From NCBI RefSeq assembly GCF_000613945.1, contig NZ_BAJY01000011.1:18392-82391 (forward strand): 64,000 nt of DNA. The letters run 5' to 3'. Position numbers and translations under genes: made by a program. The notes beneath the pieces were generated by a model. The model saw only the letters and a list, made by a program, of their open reading frames with translations, was not told the DNA's origin and did not search any database. Below, piece after piece: positions 34,331-42,736 of this stretch; positions within the stretch are counted from its first letter, which is position 1; the number at the start of each line of letters is the position of its first letter. This stretch comes from Prevotella falsenii DSM 22864 = JCM 15124. GTDB lineage: Bacteria; Bacteroidota; Bacteroidia; Bacteroidales; Bacteroidaceae.

Positions 34331-35239
34331 TCATCTTACTACATCTATCTCTTCATGAGGAAGTTCTATTGCTCCTATACGATTTCCTGTCGTTGAATAG
34401 ACATTTAAAGAAGGATAAATAAAGTTCCTAACAGCGAAGTCATCATCTTCTGGTGCTGGGATATCCTTAGATAATAACCTTGATTTTGTTGTCAGAATCA
34501 CTTTTCTCGCAAGTCCTTGTTCTGCAACAGGAAGACTAGTATCGTCCATACTCATAAAACCGATAAACTTCTCTTCTACTACCTTCTTTTTATTTGTTAC
34601 TGGGTTTAGAATGACTGTAAGATAAGTTGGATGTGGAGTCATCGATGTATTCCTCGCAGCTATTACAACAATTGGAGTTGCATTTTTCCTATGTATCAAT
34701 CCTTTTCCACCCGATGATGTTCTGTATGTTTCATCATTGTTTTGTATATCGTAATTCCAATATACCCCATCTATCTGCATTTCAGTATATGTCCCTACAT
34801 GATGCGAGAATATCTTACGCAGTTTCTTTGCAGAGTCATCATACATCCAAATATTATAAAACGAGCTGAACTCGTCCTCTGAATCAGCAATAGGTTGAAT
34901 GAAAAAGTAAAAAGTTCCAAAGTCTTGAATGCCATTAGCAAGGCTACTTTGCCCTAGATAATCTCGTTTCCGAGCAACTTCCAACTGGCTATATGAAATG
35001 GTATCTTGTCCATAAAACGCTACAGGATATGCATCTTTAGGTAAACCATCCGCATAGAACGGAGCCAAAGGGTCAGCAATTGACCTTCTTTCATTGCATC
35101 TTGCCTCTTGTCGCTTCGTCGTATCCGATGCTTGCACATGCCCACAAGACACTAAGGAAACCATAATTGCTATTAATACAATTACTTTACTAACACTCTC
35201 CAACACAGATTGGAACACATAAGCATTTCTTATTAACAT
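34331..35239 (-). CDS. Hypothetical lipoprotein (302 aa)
   Basis: This protein has an N-terminal hydrophobic segment ending in a lipobox (VIVLIAIMVSLVSCGHVQ). The rest is soluble and beta-rich, with WMYDDSAKKLRKIFSHHVGTY, GVYWNYDIQNN, IVVIAARNTSM and TYLTVILNPVTNKKKVVEEKF. I recognise no family. It is bounded by ettA (convergent) and the tRNA-Gln region (divergent), so it is probably a single gene. The composition is more AT-rich than the housekeeping neighbours, consistent with an accessory gene, but transfer is not proven. Confidence 0.6.
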   Translation of the reverse strand: MLIRNAYVFQSVLESVSKVIVLIAIMVSLVSCGHVQASDTTKRQEARCNERRSIADPLAPFYADGLPKDAYPVAFYGQDTISYSQLEVARKRDYLGQSSLANGIQDFGTFYFFIQPIADSEDEFSSFYNIWMYDDSAKKLRKIFSHHVGTYTEMQIDGVYWNYDIQNNDETYRTSSGGKGLIHRKNATPIVVIAARNTSMTPHPTYLTVILNPVTNKKKVVEEKFIGFMSMDDTSLPVAEQGLARKVILTTKSRLLSKDIPAPEDDDFAVRNFIYPSLNVYSTTGNRIGAIELPHEEIDVVR

Positions 35240-35395
35240 AACATCCTCTAATATAATAGTTTAATAATTTAACCTACAAATAAATATCAAGCAGAATGAT
35301 TTCATTACTGTTACGTCCACAAAGATAAAGAAAAAAAAGTCATATAGTCAAATCGCTAATCAACGAACAAAGTAAAAATAATTTTTCTAACAACT

Positions 35396-35454
35396 GGCAG
35401 AGTCAACCAGCAAGTGCAAAATATAATATTTTGCACTTGCTGGTTGACTCTGCC
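35396..35454. repeat. Perfect 29-bp inverted repeat with one central base
   Basis: The arm GGCAGAGTCAACCAGCAAGT continues through GCAAAATAT (35396-35424) and is exactly mirrored at 35426-35454 around a single A at 35425. It lies between a leftward gene start (35239) and a rightward tRNA promoter, so neither neighbour would use it as a terminator. No T-run follows. Confidence 0.95.
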
Positions 35455-35499
35455 TCATACCCACAGAAAACAAGAATTCGAAAAAAAGTTCGGATAATT

Positions 35500-35530
35500 T
35501 TTGCACTTAACTAAAAAAGTAGTAACTTTG
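35500..35530 (+). promoter_or_regulatory. Promoter of tRNA-Gln
   Basis: TTTG at 35500-35503, a 19-base spacer and TAACTTTG at 35523-35530 form a full consensus promoter 33 bases before the tRNA. Confidence 0.8.
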
Positions 35531-35562
35531 CAACCGCAAATCGGAAAGAGATGCAAACATAT

Positions 35563-35633
35563 TGGGATATGGTGTAATGGTAACACAACAGATTCTGGTC
35601 CTGTTATTCTTGGTTCGAGTCCGAGTATCCCAA
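35563..35633 (+). tRNA. tRNA-Gln (anticodon CTG)
   Basis: A 71-base cloverleaf can be drawn. The acceptor stem is TGGGATA (35563) with TATCCCA (35626-35632) and discriminator A at 35633. The D arm contains GGTGTAATGGTAACAC. The anticodon loop TTCTGGT gives CTG. The T arm is CTTGG-TTCGAGT-CCGAG. The last anticodon-stem pair is A-C if a 7-base loop is kept. CCA is not encoded, as is common in this phylum. Confidence 0.88.
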
Positions 35634-35640
35634 CACAACA

Positions 35641-35678
35641 AAAAGCCAAATAGCAAATTCAGCTATTTGGCTTTTTTG
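35641..35678 (+). terminator. Terminator of tRNA-Gln
   Basis: AAAAGCCAAATAGC (35641-35654) pairs perfectly with GCTATTTGGCTTTT (35662-35675) and ends in TT. Confidence 0.9.
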
Positions 35679-35736
35679 ATAGACCATAAAACAGTAAATG
35701 TTTTCCACAAATATAACTATTGCGTAATTACCTCCT

Positions 35737-35833
35737 TATCAATACTTTGCAAAACCTATTGTTTTACAAAGTAAAAGCATAGGTTTTGTACGGTAAAAAC
35801 GTAGGTTTTGCGTTGCAAAGCCGCCGCTTTTGG
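35737..35833 (+). repeat. Dispersed palindromic-module repeat, copy 3
   Basis: Contains TTGC, AAAACCTATTGTTTT, then cores CATAGG and CGTAGG and CCGCCGC with linkers TACGGT and GCGTTGC, followed by TTTTGG. It is diverged and shorter at the tail than the 13.4 and 44.8 kb copies. Confidence 0.75.
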
Positions 35834-36016
35834 AAAACGGAATCAAAGCTTCCGGTTTTCTTAACCGTTTTTTATTGTTTCACAAAAATATTAGCTTGTT
35901 TTTCAAATGTTAAAATATGGAGGCGGAAACTACCAATATGCTACCTATATGGTTGTTGCTTTTATGCTTGTTTGCAGCTGCATTTTTAGACAAATCGTAG
36001 TGCAATGAGGATAAAA

Positions 36017-36051
36017 CGAAACCGCCCTTTCCAAACGGAAGGGCGGTTTCG
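36017..36051 (-). terminator. Terminator of recQ
   Basis: CGAAACCGCCC-TTTCC (36017-36032) pairs with GGAA-GGGCGGTTTCG (36037-36051). On the minus strand it is followed by TTTTATCC. Confidence 0.85.
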
Positions 36052-36060
36052 CTAATCATA

Positions 36061-38244
36061 TTAGTTTGCCATTTCGGATATAAACTTTATGCGAACCAAA
36101 CGAATATCTTCCTCGGTGTAGTCCTCGTCAAGTTCTTTGAGGGCTTCGTCGATGTTGTCGGTCTGACTATTCATAAAGTAATCGTAGATGTCTTCTATCT
36201 TTTCGTCGTCGTAAATATCTTCCAAGAAGTAATCGATGTTTAGTTTCGTGCCGCTATATACAATTTCTTCTATCTTTGAAAGTAGGTCGTCGAAGCCGAG
36301 TCCTTCGGCAATGGCAATGTCGTCTAACGGCAGTTTGCGGTCGATGCCTTGAATAATCTTCACCTTTTGCATCGATTTCTTAGCTACCGTGCGCACGCGC
36401 AGTTCTTCGGGACGCTCGATGTTCTTTTCCTTACAATACTGTTTAATGAGCTTGCAAAACTCTTCGCCGTAGCGTTTTGCCTTTCCGATGCCCACGCCTT
36501 GTATATTTTGCAACTCCTGTTCCGTAACAGGATACATCATTGCCATTTGGTCTAACGACGGGTCTTGGAAGATTACGTAAGCAGGAATACCTAATTTGCG
36601 TGCCAAATGCTTGCGCAAGTCTTTCAACATGGCATAGAGTTCCGGGTCGGCAACGCTTGTTCCGTTCACCAAACTCTCGTCGATGTCGTCGTCTTTAAAT
36701 TCCTTGTCCATCACAATCATAAACGATTGCGGGTTTTTCAAGAAGCGTTTGCCGGCTGCCGTGAGCTTCAGTAAGCCGTAATTCTCTACGTCTTTCTTCA
36801 GAAAACCGTCTAACATGGCTTGGCGAATAACGGGATTCCATACCTTCGGGTCTTCTTTCTCGCCGAGTCCGAACTCTTCGAGAAGGTTGTGCTTGTGGTC
36901 TCTTATGTCGTCGGTACCACGACCTTTTACAAAGTCGATGACATATTCTTGGCGGAAATTCTCCTTCAATGCCTTCACTGCCTGCAATACAATGAGCAAT
37001 GGCTTTTGTGCTTCAATCTTTTCTTTGGGGTGCAGGCAGTTGTCGCACATGCCGCAATTGTCTTTCGGATATTCTTCACCGAAGTAGTGGAGTAGCAGTT
37101 TGCGGCGACAAACCGACGATTCGGCGTATGTTTCGGTCTCTTGCAGCAGCTGTCTGCCTATGTCTTGCTCGGCAACAGGCTTGCCTTCCATAAAGTTTTC
37201 GAGCTTTTTGAGGTCGTTTTTCGAGTAGAACACGATACATTTGCCTTCTTCTCCATCACGTCCGGCACGCCCCGTTTCTTGGTAATAGCCTTCCAGACTC
37301 TTAGGAATGTCGTAGTGGATAACGAACCGTACATCGGGTTTGTCGATGCCCATGCCGAAAGCAATGGTGGCAACAATGACGTCGATGTTTTCCATCAGGA
37401 AGTCGTCTTGTGTTTTCGAGCGTGTTTCCGAATCGAGTCCGGCGTGATAAGGCTCTGCCTTTATGTCGTTTGCCTGCAGAACGGCAGCCAGTTCTTCCAC
37501 CTTTTTGCGTGAAAGACAGTAGATGATGCCGCTTTTACCGAGGTTCTGCTTGATGAATTTGATAATCTGCCGATTGGTGTCTTCCTCGTTTTTCTTCGGT
37601 CGTACCTCGTAGTAAAGGTTAGGACGGTTGAACGAACTCTTAAATTCGGCACAGTCTTCAATACCCAAACTCTTCACAATATCTGTGCGCACCTTGTCGG
37701 TGGCAGTGGCAGTAAGGGCTATTATCGGTGCTTTGCCAATCTGGTCTACTGCTTGTCGTATCTTGCGGTACTCCGGTCGGAAGTCGTGCCCCCACTCCGA
37801 GATGCAGTGCGCCTCATCTATGGCATAGAAACTAACCTTTACCGTCTTGAAGAACTCTATGCTTTCTTCTTTGTTTAACGATTCGGGAGCAACATAAAGC
37901 AACTTTGTTCTGCCGCTGTGAATATCGGATTTAACATGGTCAATCTCTGTTTTCTTCAACGAAGAGTTTAGGTAATGTGCCACGCCGTCTTCTTCGCTCA
38001 TACCATTAATGACATCTACTTGATTTTTCATCAATGCTATTAAAGGTGAAATAACGATAGCCGTGCCTTCCATTATGAGCGAAGGCAATTGGTAGCAAAG
38101 GCTCTTACCGCCACCTGTAGGCATCAACACGAAGGTGTTGTTGCCCTCTAACACGTTGCGGATAATAGCTTCTTGTGCACCTTTGAACTTATCAAAGCCG
38201 AAAAAATGCTTTAGCTTTTCTGTGAGATTGACTTCTGTTGCCAT
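36061..38244 (-). CDS. recQ: ATP-dependent DNA helicase RecQ
   Basis: This 727-residue 3'-5' helicase has motif I GGGKSLCYQLP (about 43-53), motif II DEAHCISEWGHDFRPEY and motif VI QETGRAGRDG. The RecQ C-terminal zinc ligands are in CRRKLLLHYFGEEY and CGMCDNC. An HRDC-type domain (LRKHLARKLGIPAYVIFQDPSLDQMA) follows. A C-terminal extension of about 100 residues contains a helix-turn-helix-like stretch ending in RLVRIKF. RecQ acts in recombination repair and fork restart. It follows clpX on the same strand with a 94-base gap. Confidence 0.96.
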   Translation of the reverse strand: MATEVNLTEKLKHFFGFDKFKGAQEAIIRNVLEGNNTFVLMPTGGGKSLCYQLPSLIMEGTAIVISPLIALMKNQVDVINGMSEEDGVAHYLNSSLKKTEIDHVKSDIHSGRTKLLYVAPESLNKEESIEFFKTVKVSFYAIDEAHCISEWGHDFRPEYRKIRQAVDQIGKAPIIALTATATDKVRTDIVKSLGIEDCAEFKSSFNRPNLYYEVRPKKNEEDTNRQIIKFIKQNLGKSGIIYCLSRKKVEELAAVLQANDIKAEPYHAGLDSETRSKTQDDFLMENIDVIVATIAFGMGIDKPDVRFVIHYDIPKSLEGYYQETGRAGRDGEEGKCIVFYSKNDLKKLENFMEGKPVAEQDIGRQLLQETETYAESSVCRRKLLLHYFGEEYPKDNCGMCDNCLHPKEKIEAQKPLLIVLQAVKALKENFRQEYVIDFVKGRGTDDIRDHKHNLLEEFGLGEKEDPKVWNPVIRQAMLDGFLKKDVENYGLLKLTAAGKRFLKNPQSFMIVMDKEFKDDDIDESLVNGTSVADPELYAMLKDLRKHLARKLGIPAYVIFQDPSLDQMAMMYPVTEQELQNIQGVGIGKAKRYGEEFCKLIKQYCKEKNIERPEELRVRTVAKKSMQKVKIIQGIDRKLPLDDIAIAEGLGFDDLLSKIEEIVYSGTKLNIDYFLEDIYDDEKIEDIYDYFMNSQTDNIDEALKELDEDYTEEDIRLVRIKFISEMAN

Positions 38245-38338
38245 GTTGATAGTTTAGTGTTCCTTATATAGAAAGGTAGGTTTGTTGTCGTCGCACCCAC
38301 ACCTTTGTATTGGAATGGGTGCAACGTTCGTATGTGTT

Positions 38339-39571
38339 TCAGGCTGTTTCGAGTTTGTTGAACTTCGCCTTGTCTAATTGTTGTTGTGCGTATTGGGCTG
38401 TTACTTCGTACTTCTTCACTTTCTTAGAAGGCAGTTCGAACATCGTGTCCATCATAACAGCCTCGACAATAGAGCGCAGTCCACGTGCACCCAACTTGTA
38501 TTCCACAGCCTTATCAACGATATAGTCGAGCGATTCTTCGGTAAATGTAAGGTTGATGCCGTCCATTTTGAAGAGTTTTATGTATTGCTTGACTATCGAG
38601 TTCTTTGGTTCGACAAGTATTTTGCGCAGTGCTTCCTTGTCTAATGGATCGAGATAGGTAAGCACAGGCAAACGCCCGATGATTTCAGGGATAAGTCCGA
38701 ACGAGCGTAAGTCTTGCGGAAGCACGTACTTCATTAAGTCTTTCTTGTCTATTTTCGCCACATTCTGCACCGAGTTATAGCCCACCACGTGCGTGTTGAG
38801 GCGTTGTGCTATCTTGCGTTCTATGCCGTCGAATGCGCCACCGCAGATAAAGAGAATGTTTCGCGTATCTACGTGAATGTAATCTTGGTCCGGGTGCTTG
38901 CGTCCGCCTTTCGGTGGAACGTTCACCATTGTGCCTTCGAGCAGCTTCAGCAATCCTTGTTGCACACCTTCGCCGCTTACGTCGCGTGTTATGCTTGGGT
39001 TGTCGCTCTTTCGTGCTATCTTGTCTATCTCGTCGATGAATACAATTCCCCGTTCGGCAGCAGCCACATTGTAGTCGGCTACTTGCAGCAAGCGCGAGAG
39101 AATGCTCTCCACATCTTCGCCCACATAGCCGGCTTCGGTAAACACGGTAGCATCGACAATGGTGAAAGGAACGTCTAACAGTTTGGCTATGGTACGTGCC
39201 AAGAGGGTTTTTCCCGTACCTGTCGAGCCCACCATAATGATGTTGCTCTTCTCCACTTCTATGCCGTCGTCGTCTTTCGGCTGTTGTAATCGCTTGTAAT
39301 GGTTGTAAACCGATACGGCAAGATAGCGTTTCGCTTCGTCCTGCCCGATGATATATTCATCAAGATAAGCCTTTATTTCTTTTGGCTTGGGCACTTTCTT
39401 CATGTCAATATCGGTTACACCCGGAACTTGTTTCTCCAATATTCCCGACTCAACGACAATGTTGTTGGCTTGCTGTGCACAGTCCTCACAGATGTAACCC
39501 GTAAGTCCTGTTATGAGAAGTCGTACTTCGTTCTCGCTCCTTCCGCAAAAACTACATTTCTTTTGAGGCAT
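38339..39571 (-). CDS. clpX: ATP-dependent Clp protease ATP-binding subunit ClpX
   Basis: This 410-residue AAA+ unfoldase has an N-terminal zinc-binding domain with C6, C9, C28 and C31 (CSFC and CEDC). Walker A is GSTGTGKT and Walker B is [11 protein letters not shown]. The sensor/arginine region includes [20 protein letters not shown] and the C-terminal domain [15 protein letters not shown]. It recognises tagged substrates and feeds them to ClpP, whose gene is only 3 bases upstream. Confidence 0.97.
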   Translation of the reverse strand: MPQKKCSFCGRSENEVRLLITGLTGYICEDCAQQANNIVVESGILEKQVPGVTDIDMKKVPKPKEIKAYLDEYIIGQDEAKRYLAVSVYNHYKRLQQPKDDDGIEVEKSNIIMVGSTGTGKTLLARTIAKLLDVPFTIVDATVFTEAGYVGEDVESILSRLLQVADYNVAAAERGIVFIDEIDKIARKSDNPSITRDVSGEGVQQGLLKLLEGTMVNVPPKGGRKHPDQDYIHVDTRNILFICGGAFDGIERKIAQRLNTHVVGYNSVQNVAKIDKKDLMKYVLPQDLRSFGLIPEIIGRLPVLTYLDPLDKEALRKILVEPKNSIVKQYIKLFKMDGINLTFTEESLDYIVDKAVEYKLGARGLRSIVEAVMMDTMFELPSKKVKKYEVTAQYAQQQLDKAKFNKLETA

Positions 39572-39574
39572 TGT

Positions 39575-40240
39575 TTACTTCTTTCTGATTAGTACTTGGT
39601 CTATCATACCATAATCCTTAGCTTCCTCAGCCGTCATCCAATAGTTGCGGTCGCTATCGTTCCATACCTTTTCATAGGTCTGATGAGAGTGATTGCTGAT
39701 AATGGTGTAGAGTTCTTTCTTGAACTTCATTATCTCTTTTGCCTCGATTTCGATGTCGGAAGCCTGACCTTGCACACCTCCGAGCGGCTGGTGTATCATG
39801 ACACGGCTATGCGGCAATGCCGAACGCTTGCCCTCCTGACCGGCTACGAGCAACACGGCAGCCATGGAAGCAGCCATGCCTGTGCAGATGGTAGCTACGT
39901 CGCTGGAGATAAATTGCATAGTATCGTAGATGCCAAGTCCTGCCGTTACACTTCCGCCGGGCGAGTTTATGTAGATGGAAATATCCTTCCCCGGGTCTAC
40001 AGAGTCTAAATAAAGGAGCTGTGCCTGAAGCGTATTAGCTGTATAGTCGTCAATTTGCGTACCGAGGAAGATGATACGGTCCATCATTAAACGCGAGAAC
40101 ACGTCCATCTGCGTTACGTTCAACTGTCGTTCTTCCAATATATATGGGTTAAGATACTGGTTTTGCAAACTTGTAACCTCGTCTAACACCATACCGTTTA
40201 TGCCCAAATGTTGGGTTGCATACTTTCTAAAATCGTTCAT
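39575..40240 (-). CDS. clpP: ATP-dependent Clp protease proteolytic subunit ClpP
   Basis: This 221-residue serine protease has the catalytic Ser125 in GMAASMAAVL, His150 in RVMIHQP and an Asp near 195 (WNDSDRNYW). The IYINSPGGSVTAGLGIYDTM segment forms the oxyanion hole. It assembles as a double heptamer and degrades substrates unfolded by ClpX. The gene order tig, clpP, clpX is conserved in many bacteria. Confidence 0.97.
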   Translation of the reverse strand: MNDFRKYATQHLGINGMVLDEVTSLQNQYLNPYILEERQLNVTQMDVFSRLMMDRIIFLGTQIDDYTANTLQAQLLYLDSVDPGKDISIYINSPGGSVTAGLGIYDTMQFISSDVATICTGMAASMAAVLLVAGQEGKRSALPHSRVMIHQPLGGVQGQASDIEIEAKEIMKFKKELYTIISNHSHQTYEKVWNDSDRNYWMTAEEAKDYGMIDQVLIRKK

Positions 40241-40361
40241 TTTGTAACCTTATGTTATTTTAATTAGACAATAACAGGAAATGAATATCCTGCTTTTAAC
40301 TATTGCCTTAAATACAAAGACCATGCCATAACGAAAAGCCGGTGTCTTGTATATTCTAACA

Positions 40362-40369
40362 CAAAGATA
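40362..40369 (-). promoter_or_regulatory. Promoter -7 element of clpP-clpX
   Basis: CAAAGATA on the plus strand is TATCTTTG on the minus strand, matching TAnnTTTG. It lies 121 bases before the clpP ATG. The -33 box is weak. Confidence 0.5.
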
Positions 40370-40532
40370 AGAAAAAAATGGTAATTACTCAATAAAAAAC
40401 TACTTTTTTAATTCTACCGATTATAGTTTTTTCGCTCTTTTGGTAGAAACAGAACCGTGAGAGCATATTTCGGGTAGCTATAAAAACACGGTTTTTATGA
40501 TTTTAAAAACCGGACAATGCTTTATAAAACAT

Positions 40533-40591
40533 AAAAAGCAATATCCTTTCCAACAGCTTTCTTGATTGAAAGTTTGTGGAAAGGATATTGC
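40533..40591 (-). terminator. Terminator of tig
   Basis: GCAATATCCTTTCCA (40538-40552) is exactly inverted at 40577-40591, with inner CTTTC/GAAAG pairing. On the minus strand the stem is followed by TTTTTATG. Confidence 0.85.
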
Positions 40592-40657
40592 CTTTATTAT
40601 TTTATGCCCACTACCTGCTGTGCAAAGCGCAAGCGTTAATGGTTTGCAGGCAATGGC

Positions 40658-42100
40658 TTACTTTTCTTCCTTTTCTTCTTTTTCAGCTTTCTTGGTTCTC
40701 TTTGCCTTTGCCAGCTTTTCTGTTGCAGCCACTTCTGCAGGCATCATAAGTTTGTTGAACTCGTCGAGAGAAACAGACTTCTTCTTCAATTTGACAACGT
40801 CTTTCAATGCAACAGAGAGTTTGCGGTCGAGCGCAGCCTCAACAAATGAATCGATGTTCTCGCGCTTCTTCATCATTTCCTCAACGTAGTTGTTCACGTA
40901 TTCGTCGGGAACGTTGTTCATACCGTATTGTGCGAACTGCGCACGAGCTATCTGTGCAGCACTTTCGCGTATGTCGGCATCTTCAATCTTGATGTTGTTA
41001 GCCTTTGCAATTTGGTCTCTAATGAGGTGCCACTTAAGTTCATTGATGCTTGGCTCGTAGTTCTTTTCTACAAATTCAGCACCCTTGTCTTCGTTGTTGG
41101 CAAGCATAATGCGCTTCAGCAATGCGTCCGGGAATTGGAGGTCGCCTACTTTCTTCTCTGCGTATGTGCGCAAATCCTGCATAAACTTATAGTCTGAATC
41201 TCTTTCAAGTTGCTTGCTTACACCTTCGGCGATGGCAGCACGGAATGCAGCCTCGTCGTTAATGTTGGCGTCAGCACCGTAAACGCTGTCCCAAAGTTCT
41301 TTGTTGTTCTCCGCATTTACGAAGCGAGAGATTTCAGTAATCTGATATGAGAAGTCGCCGGTGTGGTTTGCAACTTCCTTGCGGTCTATCTTCAGCAACG
41401 AAGCAATCTCTGCGTCGTTGTCCGGATAAGCCTTGCGTGGGTTGAAAATAATAATATCGCCCAACTTACTGCCCTCGAAGAGTTTCTTTTGGTCTTCTAC
41501 CTTAATATATTGAGGCATCATCACAGCCCCTTCTACGGTGATACCGCCTTCGAGAGTGTTGCCGTTTGCATCGAGTTCACGAATGTCTCCCTTGAGCATA
41601 TCGCGCTTTTCAGGCTCAAATTCTTGTGCTTTGTCGTAATGTCCTGCACGACTTGCGAACATTTCTATTTGCTGGTCGATGAGTTTATCGTCTACCTTTA
41701 TGTCGTAATAGTCAATGGTATCCTTGTTTGTAAGCTCGATGTTGAATTCCGGTGCAATAGCAATGTCGAACTTAAAGGTGTAAGGAGCCGGCTTTTCAAG
41801 CTCTACTGCTTCTTGTGTTTCAGAAGCCATAGGCTGTCCGAGCATGTGGATTTTGTTGTCTACAATATATTTCTGGAGGTTCTCACCCAAGATTTTGTTA
41901 ATGGCGTCCATCTTTACTTGTGGACCAACTTGGCGTTTCAGCAAACCCATTGGCACTTGCCCCGGACGGAAACCGGGAATGTTAGCACGCTTGCGATAAT
42001 CTTTGAGTGCCTTCTCAACTTCTTCCTTGTAATCAGCTTCATCGACAACAATGGTCAAAAGACCATTCAATTTGTCGGTATTTTCAAATGAAATCTTCAT
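40658..42100 (-). CDS. tig: Trigger factor
   Basis: This 480-residue ribosome-associated chaperone folds new chains at the exit tunnel. The N-terminal ribosome-binding domain has the signature NIPGFRPGQVPMGLLKRQVG (about 39-58), a form of GFRxGxxP. The middle domain and long C-terminal helical arms follow, and the protein ends in a Lys/Glu-rich tail. The middle domain is divergent from the E. coli FKBP-like domain, as is usual in Bacteroidota. It sits upstream of clpP-clpX with its own terminator. Confidence 0.93.
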   Translation of the reverse strand: MKISFENTDKLNGLLTIVVDEADYKEEVEKALKDYRKRANIPGFRPGQVPMGLLKRQVGPQVKMDAINKILGENLQKYIVDNKIHMLGQPMASETQEAVELEKPAPYTFKFDIAIAPEFNIELTNKDTIDYYDIKVDDKLIDQQIEMFASRAGHYDKAQEFEPEKRDMLKGDIRELDANGNTLEGGITVEGAVMMPQYIKVEDQKKLFEGSKLGDIIIFNPRKAYPDNDAEIASLLKIDRKEVANHTGDFSYQITEISRFVNAENNKELWDSVYGADANINDEAAFRAAIAEGVSKQLERDSDYKFMQDLRTYAEKKVGDLQFPDALLKRIMLANNEDKGAEFVEKNYEPSINELKWHLIRDQIAKANNIKIEDADIRESAAQIARAQFAQYGMNNVPDEYVNNYVEEMMKKRENIDSFVEAALDRKLSVALKDVVKLKKKSVSLDEFNKLMMPAEVAATEKLAKAKRTKKAEKEEKEEK

Positions 42101-42187
42101 CTTTGAAATATTATATGTTTATTATTTAATTATCAAAAGTATAAGTTTAAAGTGCAAAACGATAGAGTTGCTACCCACTTTGAGGCG

Positions 42188-42195
42188 CAAAGATA
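42188..42195 (-). promoter_or_regulatory. Promoter -7 element of tig
   Basis: CAAAGATA on the plus strand reads TATCTTTG on the minus strand, 87 bases before the tig ATG. No clear -33 box is seen. Confidence 0.5.
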
Positions 42196-42265
42196 CTTAA
42201 ATTTTGCCTAACTACATAATATATAGAGATAAAAAAAATATTTTTAAGAAATTGCCCTACTTATT

Positions 42266-42412
42266 ATCTACGTGGGTTCGACATAAGAATTGTGCGTGGT
42301 ATATTATTTATAAAGATACTTAAAGAACAAACCGGTTATGGTTTAATATGCTTATAATCAAGAAAGAGCGAAATGTCTTCAGGCTCGAGTTCTTACACCA
42401 AATTCACGTTAT
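42266..42412. mobile_element. MITE-like element, family 3, copy B (147 bp)
   Basis: This copy is homologous along its length to the reverse complement of 49986-50131. Shared stretches include AAGATACTTAAAGA, TTTAATATGCTTATAATCAA and ACACCAAA. The right end ATTCACGTTAT is intact; the left end CTACGTGGGTTCGA is degenerate. There is no coding capacity. Confidence 0.75.
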
Positions 42413-42444
42413 TCATGAACGTTTTCGTTCAGCCAAATGAGGAA

Positions 42445-42541
42445 TGCCAAACGTAAGCGTAGGTTTTGCATCGTAAAACAGCCGCTTTCGCAATGTCAAA
42501 ACGCAGTTGTCGCTTTTTAAGAGAATTATCTTTACAAAGTT
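42445..42541 (+). repeat. Dispersed palindromic-module repeat, copy 4 (partial)
   Basis: Starts within the third module (GCGTAGGTTTTGCATCG), then AAAACAGCCGCTTTCGCAA, and ends with the conserved tail CTTTTTAAGAGAATTATC and TTTACAAA. The first two modules are missing. Confidence 0.8.
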
Positions 42542-42680
42542 AAATTGAAAAACTCTCACTGTTTCATTAGTGAATTTGCTTAGAAAACAGCTGTGAGATA
42601 GCTTGCTTAACCTGTTTTCTTATGCCGAACTCATGTTATCTCTTATTGGCAACCATAGGTAAACAAGGTGGCAAGACAAC

Positions 42681-42716
42681 AAAAAGCCTCGAAAAACATC
42701 AACGTTCTCCGAGGCT
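42681..42716 (-). terminator. Terminator of fhs
   Basis: GCCTCG (42686-42691) pairs with CGAGGC (42710-42715). On the minus strand the stem is followed by TTTTTG. Confidence 0.75.
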
Positions 42717-42736
42717 CGCAAGTTATGGATAATGCT

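Larger units (their letters stand above)
40241..40657. other. Gap between tig and clpP, with promoter and terminator signals
   Basis: No gene is seen in these 417 bases. They hold the clpP -7 box (complement of 40362-40369, TATCTTTG) and a long hairpin for tig at 40538-40591. The stretch between is AT-rich. Confidence 0.6.
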
